A program made the translations under genes and the position numbers. 64,000 bases of DNA from Oryzisolibacter sp. LB2S (GTDB taxonomy: Bacteria; Pseudomonadota; Gammaproteobacteria; Burkholderiales; Burkholderiaceae_C), in contig NZ_CP160388.1 of the NCBI RefSeq assembly GCF_040732315.1, forward strand, positions 2,198,494-2,262,493, written 5' to 3'. Positions 61,158 to 64,000 of the stretch are shown piece by piece; position 1 is the stretch's first letter; the number at the start of each line of letters is the position of its first letter. The notes under the pieces were generated by a model that saw only the letters and a program-made list of their open reading frames with translations, did not search any database and had not been told where the DNA came from.

Positions 61158-61667
61158 TTACGCCCCCGCGCTGGCCTGTGCCGCCTGGCGGATCTGCTCG
61201 AAGCGCTCGGCCTGCTCGCGGCGCAGCGACTTGCGCAGCACGGCGGCCTCCCAGCGGCGGCGCTCGTCGTGGCCCTGGGGCGTGTGCGGCGGCACGGGCG
61301 TGGGCTTGCCCGCGTCGTCCACCGCCACCATCGAGAAGAAGCAGCTGTTCACATGCCGCACCACCTGGCTGCGGATGTTCTCGGCCACGACCTTGATGCC
61401 TATCTCCATCGACGACTTGCCCGTGTGGTTGACGCTGGCCAGAAAGGTGACGAGCTCGCCCACATGGATGGGCTGCAGAAACATCACCTGATCGACGCTG
61501 AGCGTCACCACATAGCAGCCCGAGTAGCGGCTGGCGCAGGCATAGGCGACCTGGTCGAGCAGCTTGAGGATGGCGCCGCCGTGGACGTTGCCGGAGAAGT
61601 TGGCCATGTCGGGCGACATGAGCACGGTCATGCTGAGTTGGTGCGCGGGCAGGTTCATGCGGAACAT
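61158..61667 (-). CDS. Acyl-CoA thioesterase, BFIT/YciA-like hotdog
   Basis: 169 residues from the ATG at 61665 (a second ATG three codons later, 61656, is nearly as good). Hotdog fold of the acyl-CoA hydrolase type: 'LMSPDMANFSGNVHGGAILK' (catalytic Asn/His and Gly-Gly), 'YVVTLSVDQVMFLQPIHVGE', then the Arg-rich tail of this subfamily. Likely hydrolyses acyl-CoAs in the cytosol. Divergent from the flavoprotein gene with a 62-bp gap. Confidence 0.9.
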   Translation of the reverse strand: MFRMNLPAHQLSMTVLMSPDMANFSGNVHGGAILKLLDQVAYACASRYSGCYVVTLSVDQVMFLQPIHVGELVTFLASVNHTGKSSMEIGIKVVAENIRSQVVRHVNSCFFSMVAVDDAGKPTPVPPHTPQGHDERRRWEAAVLRKSLRREQAERFEQIRQAAQASAGA

Positions 61668-61729
61668 TGTAGAAACTGGCAGGCCGCGACGCGGCGACAA
61701 TGGCGGGCTTTGCCTGCACGCACCGCCCC

Positions 61730-62971
61730 ATGTCCACACCCTTTTTTGACGCCGTCATCATCGGCGCCGGCGCCGCCGGCCTGTTCTGCGCCGCGCGGGC
61801 GGGCCAGCGCGGGCTCAAGGTGCTGCTCATAGACCATGCCGACAAGGTGGCGGAGAAGATCCGCATCTCGGGCGGCGGGCGCTGCAACTTCACCAACCGC
61901 GACCTCGACGTGCGCGCGCCGCACCGGCACTTCGTGGGGCAGAACCCGCAGTTCTGCCGCTCGGCCCTGTCGCGCTACACGCCGCAGGACTTCATCGCGC
62001 TGGTGCAGCGCCACGGCATCGCCTTTCACGAGAAGCACAAGGGCCAACTGTTCGCCGACGATTCGGCCGAGGACATCATCGCCATGCTGCTCGCCGAATG
62101 CGCCGACGGCGGCGTGCAGCGCTGGCAGCCCTGCGGCGTGAAGAATGTGGCGTTTTTGGCCTCCAGCGCAGAGCAGGCAATCGCTGGCAGCTATCAAATC
62201 GATACCGACCGTGGCCCGGTGCAGGCGCGCAGCCTGGTCATTGCCACGGGCGGCCTGTCCATCCCCAAGATCGGCGCGAGCGACCTGGGCTACCGGCTCG
62301 CGCGCCAGTTCGGCCTGCCGCTCGTGGCGCAGCGCCCGGGCCTGGTGCCACTGACCTTCGACGGCGCGGACTGGGCGCCCTATGCGCATCTGGCGGGCCT
62401 GGCGCTGCCGGTGGAGATCAGCACCGGCGCGAAGAAGGAGCGCATGGCCTTCCACGAGGATCTGCTGTTCACCCACCGCGGCCTGTCGGGCCCGGCCGTG
62501 CTGCAGATCTCGAGCTACTGGCAGGCCGGACAGCCGCTCACCATCAATCTGGCGCCGGGCGTGGACCTGGCCGAGGCGCTGCGCGAGGCCAAGGCACGGT
62601 CGAGAAGGCGCATCGCCAACGAGCTCGCCACCCTCGTGCCCAGCCGCCTGGCCGAGGCCTGGGCCAGCACCGATGCCGACTGGCAGCGCCCCATCAACGA
62701 GGCCAGCGACAAGGCCCTGGCGCGCCTGGCCGAGCGCCTGGCGCAATGGCAGCTCACGCCCATGGGCACCGAAGGCTACAAGAAGGCCGAGGTCACGCTC
62801 GGCGGCGTGGACACGCGCGCGCTGTCGCAGCAGACCATGGAGGCCAAGGCCCAGCCGGGCCTGTACTTCATCGGCGAGGTGGTTGACATCACGGGCTGGC
62901 TCGGCGGCTACAACTTCCAGTGGGCCTGGGCCAGCGCCGCGGCCTGCGCCCAGGCGCTGGCGCAGGGTTGA
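61730..62971 (+). CDS. HI0933-family NAD(P)/FAD-dependent oxidoreductase
   Basis: 413 residues. FAD-binding 'VIIGAGAAGLFCAARAGQRG', 'KIRISGGGRCNFTNRDL' (family signature), 'ATGGLSIPKIGASDLGYRLA' and C-terminal 'FIGEVVDITGWLGGYNFQWA'. Members are uncharacterised flavoproteins (YhiN/HI0933). Residues about 142-157 (FLASSAEQAIAGSYQI) are encoded by an inverted copy of the dispersed repeat, inserted in frame in a surface-loop position between conserved blocks. The gene otherwise looks complete. Confidence 0.92.
   Translation: MSTPFFDAVIIGAGAAGLFCAARAGQRGLKVLLIDHADKVAEKIRISGGGRCNFTNRDLDVRAPHRHFVGQNPQFCRSALSRYTPQDFIALVQRHGIAFHEKHKGQLFADDSAEDIIAMLLAECADGGVQRWQPCGVKNVAFLASSAEQAIAGSYQIDTDRGPVQARSLVIATGGLSIPKIGASDLGYRLARQFGLPLVAQRPGLVPLTFDGADWAPYAHLAGLALPVEISTGAKKERMAFHEDLLFTHRGLSGPAVLQISSYWQAGQPLTINLAPGVDLAEALREAKARSRRRIANELATLVPSRLAEAWASTDADWQRPINEASDKALARLAERLAQWQLTPMGTEGYKKAEVTLGGVDTRALSQQTMEAKAQPGLYFIGEVVDITGWLGGYNFQWAWASAAACAQALAQG
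62152..62201. repeat. Dispersed TAGC/GCGCTTG element, copy 10, in frame within a gene
   Basis: Reverse strand TTTGATAGCTGCCAGCGATTG...GCGCTGGAGGCC, aligned with the intergenic copies, but lying inside the HI0933-family coding region without breaking the frame. Confidence 0.8.
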
Positions 62972-62974
62972 GCC

Positions 62975-63529
62975 CTACAGCCCGAGCGCGAGCTGCGCCT
63001 CCTCGCTCATCATGGAGCGATCCCAGGGCGGGTCGAACACCAGGTTCACGGTGATGTCGGCCACGCGCGGCAGGGCCAGCACCTTGTCGCAGACCTCGTT
63101 GGCGATCGACTCGCCCATGCCGCAGCCCGGGGCGGTGAGCGTCATGTCGATGACCACGCGCACCTTGTCGGCCTCGTCCGACGGCGAGAAGTCCAGGCGG
63201 TAGACCAGTCCCAGATCGACGATGTTGACCGGGATCTCGGGGTCGTAGCAGGTGCGCAGCGTGTCCCAGATGAGCGGCTCCAGGTCGTCGATGTGCAGGT
63301 CCTCGGGCACGGCGACGGTCTCGGGCGGCTGCTTGCCGATGGCGTCGGCGTCCTGGCCCTTGAGGCGCATGAGCTGGCCCTCGACGAGCAGCGTGAACGA
63401 CGAGCCCAGCGCCTGCGTGATCTGGGCCAGCATGCCCTGCTCGAGCTCCACGGGCTGGCCGCTCGGGATGGTCTCGACCATGACGTTGCGGCGCACCAGC
63501 ACGTCCTCGCGGTGGCGGCGGTTCATCAT
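62975..63529 (-). CDS. sufT: SufT (MIP18-domain Fe-S assembly factor)
   Basis: 184 residues. C-terminal MIP18/DUF59 domain with 'LRTCYDPEIPVNIVDLGLVY', 'TLTAPGCGMGESIANEV' (conserved Cys) and 'VNLVFDPPWDRSMMSEEA'. SufT helps maturation of Fe-S proteins alongside the SUF machinery. The ATG overlaps the sufU stop (ATGA), supporting co-translation. Convergent with the flavoprotein gene with 3 bp between the stops. Confidence 0.92.
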   Translation of the reverse strand: MMNRRHREDVLVRRNVMVETIPSGQPVELEQGMLAQITQALGSSFTLLVEGQLMRLKGQDADAIGKQPPETVAVPEDLHIDDLEPLIWDTLRTCYDPEIPVNIVDLGLVYRLDFSPSDEADKVRVVIDMTLTAPGCGMGESIANEVCDKVLALPRVADITVNLVFDPPWDRSMMSEEAQLALGL

Positions 63530-63990
63530 GGCTGGCCCTCCTCGGTCGACACGGGCTGGCCGTCGTTGTCGGCAATGGCGTGCATGAGCGCGTGCCAGCC
63601 GAGCAGCGCGCATTTGATGCGGCTCGGGTACTGGCGCACGCCCGACAGGCTCACGAGCTTGCCCAGCGGCGCCTCCTCGGGGTCTTCCTCGCCCGTGAGC
63701 ACGGCGCGGAAATGCTGCTGCAGCTCCTGCGCCACGGCCAGGTCGCGGCCCTTGACGGCCTCGGTCATCATGGACGTGGACGCCATGCAGATGGCGCAGC
63801 CCTGGCCAGTGAAGCGGATGTCGGCCACACGGTCACCGTCGAGCTGCAGTTCCACCGCGATGCGGTCGCCGCAGGAGGGGTTGGTGCCCTGTGCCTGGTG
63901 CGTGGGCGCGGCCAGGTGGCCGAAGTTGCGCGGCGCGCGCTTGTGCTCCAGCACCACTTCCTGGTACAGGTCGTTCTCGGCACTGCTCAT
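63526..63990 (-). CDS. sufU: SufU-type Fe-S scaffold/sulfur transfer protein
   Basis: 154 residues. IscU/SufU fold with Cys ligands in 'GTNPSCGDRIAVELQL' (first Cys plus Asp), 'FTGQGCAICMASTSMMTEAV' (second Cys) and 'SRIKCALLGWHALMHAI' (third Cys). The extended spacing between second and third Cys is the SufU-specific insert, compared with IscU. It receives sulfur from SufS. SufS/SufBCD, expected upstream on this strand, would lie beyond the right edge. Confidence 0.94.
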   Translation of the reverse strand: MSSAENDLYQEVVLEHKRAPRNFGHLAAPTHQAQGTNPSCGDRIAVELQLDGDRVADIRFTGQGCAICMASTSMMTEAVKGRDLAVAQELQQHFRAVLTGEEDPEEAPLGKLVSLSGVRQYPSRIKCALLGWHALMHAIADNDGQPVSTEEGQP

Positions 63991-64000
63991 TGAAAAACCT

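Overview
The window is high-GC, gene-dense bacterial chromosome. It looks like a betaproteobacterium of the order Burkholderiales, most likely family Comamonadaceae (Acidovorax/Alicycliphilus/Delftia-like). The evidence is two Bug-type tricarboxylate-transporter binding proteins, a phasin with PhaR-like boxes, the feoA-feoB-small Cys-rich protein arrangement, DUF3579 beside argD-argF, the folK-pcnB-HAD-hda block, and overall codon and GC character. These are inferences from gene content; no search was run. No rRNA or tRNA gene was recognised.

Layout. 1-0.7 kb: the first 31 codons of a phage-type integrase run off the left edge (edge of an integrated element), followed by a coupled pair of small unknown genes. 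0.8-6.6 kb: CidA/LrgB-type membrane pair, then a LysR regulator divergent from glutaryl-CoA dehydrogenase, a class III CoA-transferase and a Bug binding protein (glutarate/lysine catabolism). 6.7-11 kb: two envelope proteins, an NAD-epimerase, a 2Fe-2S flavodoxin-type reductase and a second Bug protein. 11-15 kb: a palindromic-repeat cluster, then folK-pcnB-HAD-hda (one operon, minus strand). 15.3-20.2 kb: ggt lipoprotein, purM, an AI-2E/PerM permease and a Usp protein. 20.2-26.5 kb: SirB1-like protein, murJ, rpsT, DUF3579, argD-argF, with the argF 3' end amplified in a 160-bp tandem array. 26.5-32.5 kb: DUF488, DUF2945, two YkgJ-type CxxCxxCC proteins flanking feoA-feoB-Cys-rich protein, kynB, an AraC regulator and a truncated second copy of its start. 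32.5-39.3 kb: aspA, M23 peptidase, rluE, rarD, nuclease with a 13-bp tandem repeat leader, DHHA1 phosphoesterase, pseudouridine synthase. 39.3-41.2 kb: a 626-aa orphan protein. 41.4-50.8 kb: YlqF GTPase, small membrane protein, YccS-like protein, gshA, SDR, M14 peptidase, crcB, LOG protein. 50.8-58 kb (minus strand): MFS, rmuC, hydroxyacid reductase, NhaD-type antiporter, pncB, thioesterase. 58-64 kb: phasin, a possible sRNA, Fe(III)-binding protein, SDR with a LiuR-like box, thioesterase, HI0933-family flavoprotein, and sufT/sufU at the right edge.

Themes. Iron is prominent: Feo operon with a Fur-like box, a periplasmic Fe(III)-binding protein with a second Fur-like box, and SufU/SufT for Fe-S assembly. 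Acyl-CoA and storage metabolism recur (GcdH, CoA-transferase, two thioesterases, two SDRs, phasin).

The most unusual signals are in non-coding DNA. (i) A family of about 11 dispersed ~45-bp elements with core TAGCTnnnnnGCGCTTG...AAGCGCTGGAGGCC sits against gene 3' ends; one copy lies in frame inside a flavoprotein gene and another supplies the rluE stop codon. (ii) REPIN-like clusters of GTCATCCCCGCG palindromes. (iii) The 160-bp argF-tail array with five small hairpins per unit. No obvious defence system, CRISPR array or complete mobile element is visible.
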